From VMDJ01 sp038144195 (lineage in GTDB: Bacteria; Pseudomonadota; Gammaproteobacteria; Chromatiales; Chromatiaceae), in NCBI GenBank assembly GCA_038144195.1, contig JAYQNH010000002.1, positions 744,001 through 808,000 on the forward strand: a DNA stretch of 64,000 nt. The letters run 5' to 3'. Each line of letters begins with the position of its first letter. Position 1 is the stretch's first letter. Below are positions 45,886 through 54,390 of the stretch, one piece after another. The notes under the pieces were generated by a model, which made no database searches, was not told where the DNA came from, and was given only the letters and a program-made list of their open reading frames with translations. A program made the translations under genes and the position numbers.

Positions 45886-46950
45886 TTAGCAGCTTTTTAT
45901 GACGGTTCCACGTGAAACATGAATAGTGTTAACTGACTGATTTAATTGGGGAATTTCAGCTTCAGTTAAGCTCACAATAATCATTTGTGGAAACAGATCT
46001 TTGCCGGCTGAAATAAGTCGATTTTTATTTGTCTCATCGAGCTCTGCTGGAAGATCATCGATTAATATAATGCCCGCACTCAAGCCTGCGTCAATTCGGT
46101 AGCGCGTCTGAGCTAAATGCATCGCCGCCACGAGCATTTTAAGCTGCCCTCGTGAGAGTTTTCGGCTTGAACGCTTATCTCCCGCCTTAATAACTAAATC
46201 TGCCCTGTGAGGGCCTACACTGGTGAATTTGCGCTTTCGATCGGTTTCTAAGTTTTTTTTCAACGCATCAAGAAGCGATAGCTCGTCCGACCAGCCACGT
46301 TGATATGTGAATTTAACTTCAATATCAAGATTCCAATCGTTCAATTGATCTTCTATGTAAGTGATTAATCGCTTTATGTATAGAGATCGTCTTTTCTGGA
46401 TTTCAGATCCATATTCGACCAGTTGTTGATCCCAGGTAGTCGCATTCTGATTTTGTTTCAGGCTGGCATTTCGCTGATCTAACGCCCGGTGGTACTTTTG
46501 AACAACCGATAGATAATCATGTTCCACGTGAAACAATCCATTATCGATAAAAGCTCGTCTACCTTCTGGCTCGTCAGTAATTAGTGCTTGCGGATCTGGC
46601 CCTATCCATTCAATAGGTAAAAGGTGAATGATATCGGAGCGACGTTTTGCTGTTTCACCATCCAATTTGATGAGGGTGTTTTGCTTGTCTTGCTGTAAAC
46701 CCAAACGGTGGTTGTCTCCACCCTTTCCTGAGAACTCAGTAAAAAGTTGGTACTGCGTCTGACCATCTTTGATCAAAGGTGAGATTTCTCTATGTCGAAA
46801 ACTCCGACCTCGAAAGAGTAAATAAATCGCTTCTAGTAATGTTGTCTTACCCGATCCATTATCACCAACGATCAAATTGAGCCCTGATGTCAGAGCAATG
46901 TCTGCATCATCAAAACTTCTTAGATTGGATAGAACAAGTCGTTTCAACAT
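45886..46950 (-). CDS. recF: DNA replication and repair protein RecF
   Basis: SMC-like ATPase in gap repair, 354 residues. Walker A IVGDNGSGKTTLLEAI, signature LSRGQLK, and Walker B region IILIDDLPAELDE. Starts right after the terminator following dnaN. The gene contains two parS-like palindromes, at 45904-45919 and 46520-46535. Confidence 0.97.
   Translation of the reverse strand: MLKRLVLSNLRSFDDADIALTSGLNLIVGDNGSGKTTLLEAIYLLFRGRSFRHREISPLIKDGQTQYQLFTEFSGKGGDNHRLGLQQDKQNTLIKLDGETAKRRSDIIHLLPIEWIGPDPQALITDEPEGRRAFIDNGLFHVEHDYLSVVQKYHRALDQRNASLKQNQNATTWDQQLVEYGSEIQKRRSLYIKRLITYIEDQLNDWNLDIEVKFTYQRGWSDELSLLDALKKNLETDRKRKFTSVGPHRADLVIKAGDKRSSRKLSRGQLKMLVAAMHLAQTRYRIDAGLSAGIILIDDLPAELDETNKNRLISAGKDLFPQMIIVSLTEAEIPQLNQSVNTIHVSRGTVIKSC
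45904..45919. promoter_or_regulatory. Candidate parS site 1 (inside recF)
   Basis: GGTTCCACGTGAAACA differs from the parS consensus TGTTTCACGTGAAACA at two of 16 positions, with the CACGTG core intact. It lies near the 3' end of recF, about 14 kb from parAB and close to the origin. Confidence 0.75.
46520..46535. promoter_or_regulatory. Candidate parS site 2 (inside recF)
   Basis: TGTTCCACGTGAAACA differs from the parS consensus at one of 16 positions. On the recF strand it reads TGTTTCACGTGGAACA. ParB binding sites clustered near the origin are expected in parAB-containing chromosomes. Confidence 0.85.
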
Positions 46951-46954
46951 AGCG

Positions 46955-46979
46955 AAAAAAAGGGGCTCAAGGCCCCTTT
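46955..46979 (-). terminator. Rho-independent terminator between dnaN and recF
   Basis: On the minus strand: stem AAAGGGGC, loop of 5, GCCCCTTT followed by a run of T. It lies between the dnaN stop and the recF start, so part of dnaAN transcription probably stops before recF, or is attenuated. Confidence 0.85.
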
Positions 46980-46996
46980 CTCAACGTTTTCGATCC

Positions 46997-48097
46997 TTAC
47001 AGACGCATTGGCATAATGACGTAACGTGAGTCTGATGTGTCACTTGGTGTTACCAAGGTACTTGAATTGGAATCAACAACAGCAAATGCCACAGTCTCAG
47101 TTCCAATCGCAGAAAGAACATCCAGTAAGTAACCAACGTTAAATCCAATGGTCATTTCTGGACCTGTATATTGAATTTCAACCTCTTCCTCTGCTTCATC
47201 ATGCTCTGGGTTGTGAGCTTGAAGATGTAAAAGGTTTTCGGTTAAACGGAATCGAATACCTCGGTACTTTTCATTCGACAAAATAGAGGTACGAGTCAAC
47301 GCTTGCTTCAGAATCTCTTTATCTGCAGCTATGGGATGTGTTTCACCTTGAGGCATTACGCGTTCGTAATCTGGGAAACGGCCATCAATCAACTTTGATG
47401 TGAATGATGTATCACCCATGGTGATTCGAACATGACTATTACTGATATCAAAGGTGATTTCATCATCACTATCGGTAAGCAAACGACTCAATTCGATAAC
47501 TGCTTTGCGAGGCAGAATGACTTGCATATCTTTGTTAACAGAAACTTTAAAGTCAGCATCACACAAAGCCAAACGATGTCCATCGGTTGCCACTGTCCGT
47601 AATTGGCCGGATTTAATTTCAAACAACAAACCGTTCAGGTAATAACGAACATCTTGTTGCGCCATCGCAAACGATGTTTGATCGATTAAACGCTTGAAGA
47701 CTGATTCCGGACAGGTAAAAGATTCACTCGCTGCAGAAGGTTCAATTGTTGGGTAATCACGAGCAGCCAACATACCCATGCTGTAACGACCACGACCCGA
47801 TTTCAGAACAACCTTTTCACCATCAACATCTAGCGTAATGTCCGCACCTTGTGGAAGCGCTTTACAGATATCAATAAGCTTTCTAGCTGGTAAGGTGAAC
47901 TCTATATCACTTGAGAGTTGCGCTGACGCAGAAGTCGTTAATTCAACCTCTAAATCTGTCGCGGTAATACTCAAACGATTGTTACTACCTGTTATCAAAA
48001 TATTGGCTAAGATAGGGAGCGTTTGACGTCGTTCAACCACATTGCCGACCATCAACAACGGCTTCAACAAATCATCTCGATTCGCTTGGATTTTCAT
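46997..48097 (-). CDS. dnaN: DNA polymerase III beta sliding clamp
   Basis: 366-residue sliding clamp. N-terminus MKIQANRDDLLKPLLMVGNVVERRQTLPILANIL, three-domain organisation, and C-terminal SSTLVTPSDTSDSRYVIMPMRL with the partner-binding pocket. Standard length. Second gene of the dnaA operon. Confidence 0.98.
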   Translation of the reverse strand: MKIQANRDDLLKPLLMVGNVVERRQTLPILANILITGSNNRLSITATDLEVELTTSASAQLSSDIEFTLPARKLIDICKALPQGADITLDVDGEKVVLKSGRGRYSMGMLAARDYPTIEPSAASESFTCPESVFKRLIDQTSFAMAQQDVRYYLNGLLFEIKSGQLRTVATDGHRLALCDADFKVSVNKDMQVILPRKAVIELSRLLTDSDDEITFDISNSHVRITMGDTSFTSKLIDGRFPDYERVMPQGETHPIAADKEILKQALTRTSILSNEKYRGIRFRLTENLLHLQAHNPEHDEAEEEVEIQYTGPEMTIGFNVGYLLDVLSAIGTETVAFAVVDSNSSTLVTPSDTSDSRYVIMPMRL

Positions 48098-48328
48098 TTT
48101 TTCCTTATCCCCTTCTCTTTAAATTAAATAAGTAATTTATAGAATTTTATTATTATTTTTATGCTTGGGTATAACTGCTAAAAATAAAAAATTTTCTATA
48201 TTTTTCAATTACTTAATATAAAAATATCGTGATTAATAGTGCTCAAATTGTTCTGTGTAGCATGTGTATCAATTGTGGATAACTTATGCATTTTAGGTTT
48301 TGCATATTTTGTTCAACAGTTATCAACA
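48098..48328. other. dnaA-dnaN intergenic region with AT-rich stretch and DnaA box
   Basis: About 230 bp. A highly AT-rich tract runs from about 48117 to 48235. A perfect DnaA box (TGTGGATAA, i.e. TTATCCACA on the other strand) is at 48274-48282 and a near match TTATCAACA at 48320-48328. This may be part of the origin or a dnaN-promoter DnaA-control site. Confidence 0.6.
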
Positions 48329-49750
48329 TCAGCTACTCAGGGTTCTTAACAGGTTATTAAAATCTTCCGCTACGTGGATGTCAGATTCACGTAATTCAGC
48401 AATTTTTCGCGTCGCATACAACACGGTTGTGTGGTCGCGCCCACCGAAAGATTCACCGATCTCTGGAAGACTATGGTTGGTTAATTCTTTTGCTAACGCC
48501 ATGGCAATCTGGCGTGGTCGTGCAACAGTTCGACTGCGCTTACTGGACAATAAATCGGAAACACGTATTTTGAAATATTGCGCGACGGTTTTTTGAATAT
48601 TTTCTAAGGTGATCAATCGAGCTTGCGCATCAATCATGTCGCGGAGCGCTTCTTGGGCAAAATCAACGGTCACTGCCCTACCCGTAAATTGCGCATTGGC
48701 ATTGATACGGCGTAATGCGCCTTCTAATTCACGAATGTTTGATCGCACATGTTTCGCAATGAAAAAAGCAACTTCACTTGGGAGCTCTAATCGGAATAGC
48801 TGCATTGCTTTACTCATTAAGATAGCAACGCGAGTTTCTAAATCTGGTGGTTCAATGGAGACAGTTAGACCCCAGCCAAAACGAGATTTAAGTCTGTCTT
48901 CAAGCCCTTCAACTTCCTTCGGAAAACGATCTGAAGTTAGGATGATTTGTTGGCGTGATTCAAATAAGGCATTGAAAGTATGGAAGAATTCTTCTTGTGA
49001 ATGCTCTTTACCGGCGAAGAATTGCACATCGTCAATCAATAAAGCATTAACGCTTCGCATGCGTTTTTTAAACTCATCTATCTTATTGTGCTGCAATGCT
49101 TTAACCATTTCGGCAACAAAACTTTCGGAGTGCATATAAAGCACTTTAGCCGCTGGATTGTCACGTTTGATCAGATTACCAACAGCATGCATCAAGTGAG
49201 TTTTACCCAGGCCTACACCGCCGTAAATATATAAAGGGTTATAGGCTTTACCAGGGTTCTCACCAACTTGGATACCTGCAGCTCGAGCAAGCTGGTTGGA
49301 TTTACCTTCGACAAAGGAATCAAACGTAAAGTCGAGATTGATTGTTTCGGGCTCTTCAATCACAGGCTCAGGTGCTGGCTTGTTTGCAGAAACTGGCGCC
49401 GATGATGCAATAACAGGCTGATCGATGGCTTTTGCCAAACTGCCTATCTCAAGGGTGATTTTGGTTGCTTCTTGATTAGGGACATCTTGGAGATAGCTTT
49501 GAAGCAAAGAGAGATAGTTCTTTTTAACCCAATCTAAAACAAAGGCATTAGGTGCCATAAGGCGAAGATGCAAAGGTTCTTCATGACATTGCAGGGGACT
49601 GATCCACGTATTGAACTGTTGTTCCGGGATGTCTCGGCTTAATCGATCAGCTAATGCAGGCCAAATATTGATGGCTAAAGTCCAGTGTAAAAGGGATTTT
49701 GGAGTTATTTTAGGGACCGAATAATAACCATAACAGGAAGAGTTATCCAC
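48329..49750 (-). CDS. dnaA: Chromosomal replication initiator protein DnaA (start uncertain)
   Basis: AAA+ replication initiator, about 446 residues from its conserved start of domain I. Domain I NIWPALADRLSRDIPEQQFNTWI; Walker A GGVGLGKTHLMHAVGN; Walker B LLIDDVQFFAGK; C-terminal DnaA-box-binding GGRDHTTVLYATRKIAEL. The only in-frame start codon in this stretch is a GTG at 49748-49750, which adds about 27 unlike residues and lies inside a DnaA box; no ATG/TTG sits next to domain I. Either an N-terminal extension or an undetected indel is likely. Confidence 0.9.
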   Translation of the reverse strand: MDNSSCYGYYSVPKITPKSLLHWTLAINIWPALADRLSRDIPEQQFNTWISPLQCHEEPLHLRLMAPNAFVLDWVKKNYLSLLQSYLQDVPNQEATKITLEIGSLAKAIDQPVIASSAPVSANKPAPEPVIEEPETINLDFTFDSFVEGKSNQLARAAGIQVGENPGKAYNPLYIYGGVGLGKTHLMHAVGNLIKRDNPAAKVLYMHSESFVAEMVKALQHNKIDEFKKRMRSVNALLIDDVQFFAGKEHSQEEFFHTFNALFESRQQIILTSDRFPKEVEGLEDRLKSRFGWGLTVSIEPPDLETRVAILMSKAMQLFRLELPSEVAFFIAKHVRSNIRELEGALRRINANAQFTGRAVTVDFAQEALRDMIDAQARLITLENIQKTVAQYFKIRVSDLLSSKRSRTVARPRQIAMALAKELTNHSLPEIGESFGGRDHTTVLYATRKIAELRESDIHVAEDFNNLLRTLSS

Positions 49751-49972
49751 ATTAAAATATTATGTCGACAAGCATTTAACAGTTAGTGTTCACACACTTA
49801 CAGATTTATCCACAAAGTAACAAGCTCTGTGTGAAAGGGGCTTTGGAAAGGCCATAAATAACAAGCACAACTTTTGACAAATGCCGTTGCATACCGTATC
49901 TTCACGCGCCTTTCTGGGTCTAGTGATGCTGGCCCCTCTTTAATTAAATGATTTATCGACGGGAATCCAGTC
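49743..49972. other. Candidate oriC region between dnaA and rpmH
   Basis: Contains two perfect DnaA boxes TTATCCACA at 49743-49751 and 49806-49814, a weaker one (TGTGTGAAA) at about 49828-49836 and short AT-rich tracts. Origins between dnaA and rpmH are known in Pseudomonas. Identity as the functional origin is inferred, not proven. No gene is seen here. Confidence 0.65.
49874..49902 (+). promoter_or_regulatory. rpmH promoter
   Basis: TTGACA (49874-49879) and TATCTT (49897-49902) with 17 bp spacing, about 70 bp before the rpmH start. -35 is consensus; -10 matches 4 of 6. Confidence 0.65.
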
Positions 49973-50107
49973 ATGAAACGTACTTTTCAACCAAGTAATT
50001 TGAAGCGTGTTCGCACTCACGGTTTCCGTGCGCGTATGGCAACTAAATCAGGCCGCAAAATTCTGAATGCACGTCGTGCTAAAGGCCGCTCTCGCTTAAT
50101 TCCTTAA
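49973..50107 (+). CDS. rpmH: 50S ribosomal protein L34
   Basis: 44-residue basic protein: MKRTFQPSNLKRVRTHGFRA, ending RRAKGRSRLIP. Exact L34 pattern (gammaproteobacterial length). Start of the rpmH-rnpA-yidC-mnmE operon, facing away from dnaA as is typical. Confidence 0.98.
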   Translation: MKRTFQPSNLKRVRTHGFRARMATKSGRKILNARRAKGRSRLIP

Positions 50108-50131
50108 GCTACTTAAGAGTGGAGGGGCTTG

Positions 50132-50494
50132 ATGTCTCATCAGTTCACTCGAGACCAACGCTTACTAACATCGGCTGACTTTCAACGGGTATTTGATAAC
50201 CCGCTGAAGTCGGTCGATTCGTTTTTTAAGGTCCTTGCAAAAAAGCGCCTTGTAGGCACTGACTCCCGATTAGGTTTAGCAATTGCGAAAAAACAGCTAA
50301 AAAGGGCGGTCGATAGAAATCGCATCAAACGCTTAATCCGAGAAACCTTTCGCCAAGAACCATCACTTGAAGAGCAGGCGATCGATTTTATTGTGATGAC
50401 GCGCCACTCGGTTCGTGCGAAGACAAACGCTGAACTCCAGCAATCCTTACAACAGCTGTTTGCGCAGGCGCTTTCTAAACTTGATCAAGCATGA
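50132..50494 (+). CDS. rnpA: Ribonuclease P protein component
   Basis: Protein subunit of RNase P, 120 residues. The RNR motif lies in KKQLKRAVDRNRIKRLIRETFR. The ATG at 50132 has a strong GGAGGGG Shine-Dalgarno; an in-frame TTG three bases earlier is less likely. yidD, normally next, is not present in the 70 bp before yidC. Confidence 0.96.
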   Translation: MSHQFTRDQRLLTSADFQRVFDNPLKSVDSFFKVLAKKRLVGTDSRLGLAIAKKQLKRAVDRNRIKRLIRETFRQEPSLEEQAIDFIVMTRHSVRAKTNAELQQSLQQLFAQALSKLDQA

Positions 50495-50564
50495 CACTGG
50501 GCGACGAGTAGCTTAAAATCGCGAACCATCTTTAACAGCAACCAACATCATTAGGCTGTATTCA

Positions 50565-52208
50565 ATGGACAATATTCGTTTGCTGCTTTTCATGGCTCTG
50601 GCATTCATCTCATTATTATTGTGGGAGGCTTGGCAGGCTGATTACGTTTTACCAAAGCAACAATCTACGCCCGTTGCGCAAATGAACAACGCGGCTGATG
50701 TCCCTGTAGCAAATACGAATGACGCACCCAGCTTACCCCAGGCTTCAATGCCAACGATGGGTAACCTAGATCCTACTACGGCACCTAAATTGGTACATGT
50801 CGTGACTGACACGTTGGATGTGTATATCAGTTCAGTAGGCGGTTCAATTATCGATGCCAAACTCAATAAGTATCCGGTTTCAGTAGATCAGCCTGATATC
50901 AAGTACCACTTAATGAGTGAGCGGATGAGCGATTACTTCATCGCACAGTCGGGTTTACTTGGTGCAGATGCGGAGCGTACGCCAAACCATACATCGACCT
51001 TTGCCGCCTCTCAGGCAAGTTATCGCATGGCTGATGATGCCAATGACTTAGTCGTTGATCTGCAATGGGCAAGTAAAGATGGCTTGGTTGTTATTAAGCG
51101 TTTCACCTTTACTCGCGGCAAGCATGCGGTGAAGCTCGAGCACATCATTAATAACGGTTCATCAAGCGAGTGGGCGGGCCGTGATTATCGTCAGCTGAAA
51201 CGTGGCGAGCCTACTGACAGCGGCAACGCATTGATGTACACCTATACCGGTGGTGCAATTTATGACCAAGTCGACAAGTATCAAAAATACGATTTCGGCG
51301 AGCTAGCTTCACAAAAAGTTGATCGTGATGCGACTGATGGCTGGGTTGCGATGATTCAGCATTATTTCCTTGGCGCGTTTATTCCTGATCGCGGTGAAAC
51401 ACAGCACTTCTACAGTAAAGCGGCTGGTGCGCAATATGTCTTGGGTACTTACTCACAAGCCAAAAATGTTGCACCAGGTCAAACGACCAGTTTTGGCGGT
51501 CAACTTTTCATGGGCCCAAAACTACAAGCCGAGCTTGAGCCTTTGGCACAAGGACTAGAACTAACCGTTGATTATGGCTGGTTGGTTTTCATTGCTAAAC
51601 CAATGCATGTGATCTTGGAATGGATTAATGACTTTGTACAAAATTGGGGATGGACCATCATCATCTTCACCATTTTGATTAAGTTAGTTTTCTACAAGCT
51701 TTCTGAAACCAGTTATCGCTCAATGGCGAACATGCGTAAGTTAACGCCACGTATTCAAGCGCTGAAAGACCGCTTTGGCGAAGACAAGCAGCGCATGCAG
51801 AAAGAGATGATGGAGATCTATAAAAAGGAAAAGGTAAATCCACTCGGTGGGTGTTTGCCTATGTTGATTCAGATCCCATTCTTTATCGCACTTTATTGGG
51901 TACTACTCGAGAGCGTTGAGTTACGCCAAGCACCATGGATTCTATGGATTGATGACTTAGCAGTTAAAGATCCTTATTACGTGTTGCCTGTGATCATGGC
52001 CGTCTCGATGTTTGTGCAACAAAAGCTTAACCCTCAACCACCTGATCCTATGCAGCAGAAGATCATGATGTATCTGCCATTAGTGTTCGGTGTGATGTTT
52101 GCCTTCTTCCCAGCGGGTTTGGTGTTGTACTGGGTATTCAACAACCTGTTATCGATTGCACAGCAGTATGTGATTACTAAGCGCATCGAAGCAGGGGAGT
52201 CCGCATAA
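50565..52208 (+). CDS. yidC: Membrane protein insertase YidC
   Basis: 547-residue insertase/chaperone of the inner membrane. N-terminal helix (RLLLFMALAFISLLLWEAW), large periplasmic domain, then conserved transmembrane core with WGWTIIIFTILIKLVFYKLSE, the cytoplasmic helical hairpin (LKDRFGEDKQRMQKEMMEIYK), GGCLPMLIQIPFFIALYWVLLE and the C-terminal helices. Typical of Gram-negative YidC. Confidence 0.97.
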   Translation: MDNIRLLLFMALAFISLLLWEAWQADYVLPKQQSTPVAQMNNAADVPVANTNDAPSLPQASMPTMGNLDPTTAPKLVHVVTDTLDVYISSVGGSIIDAKLNKYPVSVDQPDIKYHLMSERMSDYFIAQSGLLGADAERTPNHTSTFAASQASYRMADDANDLVVDLQWASKDGLVVIKRFTFTRGKHAVKLEHIINNGSSSEWAGRDYRQLKRGEPTDSGNALMYTYTGGAIYDQVDKYQKYDFGELASQKVDRDATDGWVAMIQHYFLGAFIPDRGETQHFYSKAAGAQYVLGTYSQAKNVAPGQTTSFGGQLFMGPKLQAELEPLAQGLELTVDYGWLVFIAKPMHVILEWINDFVQNWGWTIIIFTILIKLVFYKLSETSYRSMANMRKLTPRIQALKDRFGEDKQRMQKEMMEIYKKEKVNPLGGCLPMLIQIPFFIALYWVLLESVELRQAPWILWIDDLAVKDPYYVLPVIMAVSMFVQQKLNPQPPDPMQQKIMMYLPLVFGVMFAFFPAGLVLYWVFNNLLSIAQQYVITKRIEAGESA

Positions 52209-52217
52209 GGTAACCGC

Positions 52218-53564
52218 GTGAGTGAACGCGACACCGATACAATAGCGGCGGTTATAACGCCACCCGGTCGAGGTGGCGTTGGTATCGTTAGACTTTCGGG
52301 TTCGTTATCTTTTTCCATAGCACAGCAGGTGGCGTCCAAAGTGCCCGAGCCGCGCATGGCACATTACGGCGCCTTCATAGATCACGATGAATCGTTAATC
52401 GATAACGGCATCTTGCTTTGTTTCAAAGCGCCCCATTCTTATACCGGTGAAGATGTAGTCGAGTTTCAGGCGCATGGCGGCCCGGTTGTTTTAGATCGAT
52501 TGCTCCAACGATGTGTAGCAGGTGGTGCACGCTTAGCTAAAGCTGGTGAATATACCGAGCGTGCATTTCTTAATGACAAGATTGACCTTGCTCAAGCAGA
52601 GGCCATTGCAGATCTCATTGATGCTGAAACGACCGCTGCGGCAAAGCTTGCCGCACGTTCTTTGCAAGGCGAGTTTTCTGAACGCATACATGACTTAGTG
52701 AGTGCGCTGACGCATCTACGGATGTACGTTGAGGCTGCAATTGATTTCCCAGAAGAAGAAATCGACTTTCTGTCTGATGGCAAGGTTGCAGGTGATGTCG
52801 AGTTACTCATTGAACAGGTAGAGACGCTACTTGTAGCAGCCAATGTTGGTCGCTTGATGCGCGATGGTATGACCTTAGTGATAGCAGGTCGCCCGAATGC
52901 GGGTAAATCCAGTTTGCTTAATGCGCTGGTAGGTAATGAAAGCGCCATCGTAACGGACATTCCTGGAACCACACGGGATGTGGTTAAAGAACAGATTCAG
53001 CTTGATGGCATGCCGTTACATCTAATTGATACTGCAGGCTTACGCGATAGTAGTGATGTTGTTGAGCAGATTGGTATTCAGCGCGCCCATGATGCAATTG
53101 CACAAGCAGATCGTATTTTGTGGATTTATGACGGTGACGCAGATCCAGAGCATCTTTCATTTAAAGAGTCGAACTTGCCATCACATGTGCCAGTTACGTT
53201 CTTGCATAACAAAGCAGATAAGACTGGACGCACGATAGGCTTAGATGCGAACAATGAAGTATTTGCGGTCAGTGCTAAGCAAGGCGAGGGTATCGTTGAG
53301 CTTAAAGCTTATCTGAGACAAACCATGGGGCTTGAACAAACTACCCAAGGTGAGTTCTTAGCTCGCCGTCGTCATATCGATGCGATTGAACGGGCCCTAG
53401 AACACATCCGTACAGGTAAGGCAGCATTGCATGAAGGGCTTGCTGGCGAGTTGATGGCCGAAGATCTTCGCCAGGCTCAATTGGCACTATCTGAGATTAC
53501 CGGCGAGTTCAGTGCTGATGACTTACTCGGTGAGATATTCGCCGGCTTTTGTATTGGTAAGTAA
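52218..53564 (+). CDS. mnmE: tRNA modification GTPase MnmE (TrmE)
   Basis: With MnmG makes 5-carboxymethylaminomethyluridine at tRNA wobble U34. 448 residues: N-terminal folate-binding domain, helical domain, G domain with GRPNAGKSSLLNALVG, TDIPGTTRDVV, DTAGLRD and NKAD, and the C-terminal FCIGK. GTG start. murI, rather than mnmG, follows 2 bp after its stop. Confidence 0.97.
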   Translation: MSERDTDTIAAVITPPGRGGVGIVRLSGSLSFSIAQQVASKVPEPRMAHYGAFIDHDESLIDNGILLCFKAPHSYTGEDVVEFQAHGGPVVLDRLLQRCVAGGARLAKAGEYTERAFLNDKIDLAQAEAIADLIDAETTAAAKLAARSLQGEFSERIHDLVSALTHLRMYVEAAIDFPEEEIDFLSDGKVAGDVELLIEQVETLLVAANVGRLMRDGMTLVIAGRPNAGKSSLLNALVGNESAIVTDIPGTTRDVVKEQIQLDGMPLHLIDTAGLRDSSDVVEQIGIQRAHDAIAQADRILWIYDGDADPEHLSFKESNLPSHVPVTFLHNKADKTGRTIGLDANNEVFAVSAKQGEGIVELKAYLRQTMGLEQTTQGEFLARRRHIDAIERALEHIRTGKAALHEGLAGELMAEDLRQAQLALSEITGEFSADDLLGEIFAGFCIGK

Positions 53565-53566
53565 TA

Positions 53567-54331
53567 GTGCGTATCGGATTCTTCGATTCAGGCATAGGCG
53601 GCTTAGCGTTACTTGAAGCAGCGCTAAAGGCCTTCCCGAATAATCAATATCTGTATCTCGCAGATAACGCTTTTGCGCCTTATGGCGACAAAACCGAACA
53701 AGAGATTAAGCAGCGTTGTTTAGCCATCCAAAGCTACTTTGAATCACAAGATGTTGAAGCAATCGTTGTGGCATGTAATACCGCAACCGCTATCGCCATC
53801 GATGAGATGCGATCAAAAACCGCCTTACCCATCATTGGTGTTGAGCCCGCGATAAAGCCAGCGGCTCGCTCGGAACAAACCGAGGTCGCTGTGCTAGCCA
53901 CAAAAGCAACGTTGCTGAGCGAGCGCTATAAAAAACTTAAAGCAAAATACGACGGTAAAGGGGTTTATGAATCACCTTGTGCCGGCTGGGTCTCTGCCTT
54001 GGAAGAAAATCAATATGAAAGCTGGCCAAACCTTATGGAAGCGGCACTGGCTGAAATAAAAGAAAATAAGGTGAGCCACATCGTATTAGGCTGCACGCAC
54101 TACATCGGTCTTAAAGACCGAATCCAAGACCACCTTGGCTATGCCTTAACTTTTTATGAGCCGACTTCAGGCGTAATGCAGCGCATGAAGCAAATTTTGG
54201 GTGAGAGCCTAGAGGACTCAACTCAGGTATTGGATGTGCAGTTGATGGCGACAAGCTCGGCAGATCGACTTGAGGAGTGGGCGGTCAGCAAAAGCCTCAA
54301 AAAGCACAGCGTTTCTGTCATCGATTTGTGA
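53567..54331 (+). CDS. murI: Glutamate racemase
   Basis: Makes D-glutamate for peptidoglycan. 254 residues. MRIGFFDSGIGGLALLEAAL opening; the two catalytic Cys in VVACNTATAIA and HIVLGCTHY. GTG start. Placement between mnmE and mnmG is unusual. Confidence 0.94.
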   Translation: MRIGFFDSGIGGLALLEAALKAFPNNQYLYLADNAFAPYGDKTEQEIKQRCLAIQSYFESQDVEAIVVACNTATAIAIDEMRSKTALPIIGVEPAIKPAARSEQTEVAVLATKATLLSERYKKLKAKYDGKGVYESPCAGWVSALEENQYESWPNLMEAALAEIKENKVSHIVLGCTHYIGLKDRIQDHLGYALTFYEPTSGVMQRMKQILGESLEDSTQVLDVQLMATSSADRLEEWAVSKSLKKHSVSVIDL

Positions 54332-54390
54332 CATGACGCGACCTAAATGCTTGTTTAAACTATAACTTCACACTTTTTAGCGACGAATCC

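Noticed and set aside
50491..50511. Short ATG-to-TAG frame after rnpA as a yidD remnant
   Set aside because: Only six codons, no HPC-type motif of YidD, no homology visible.
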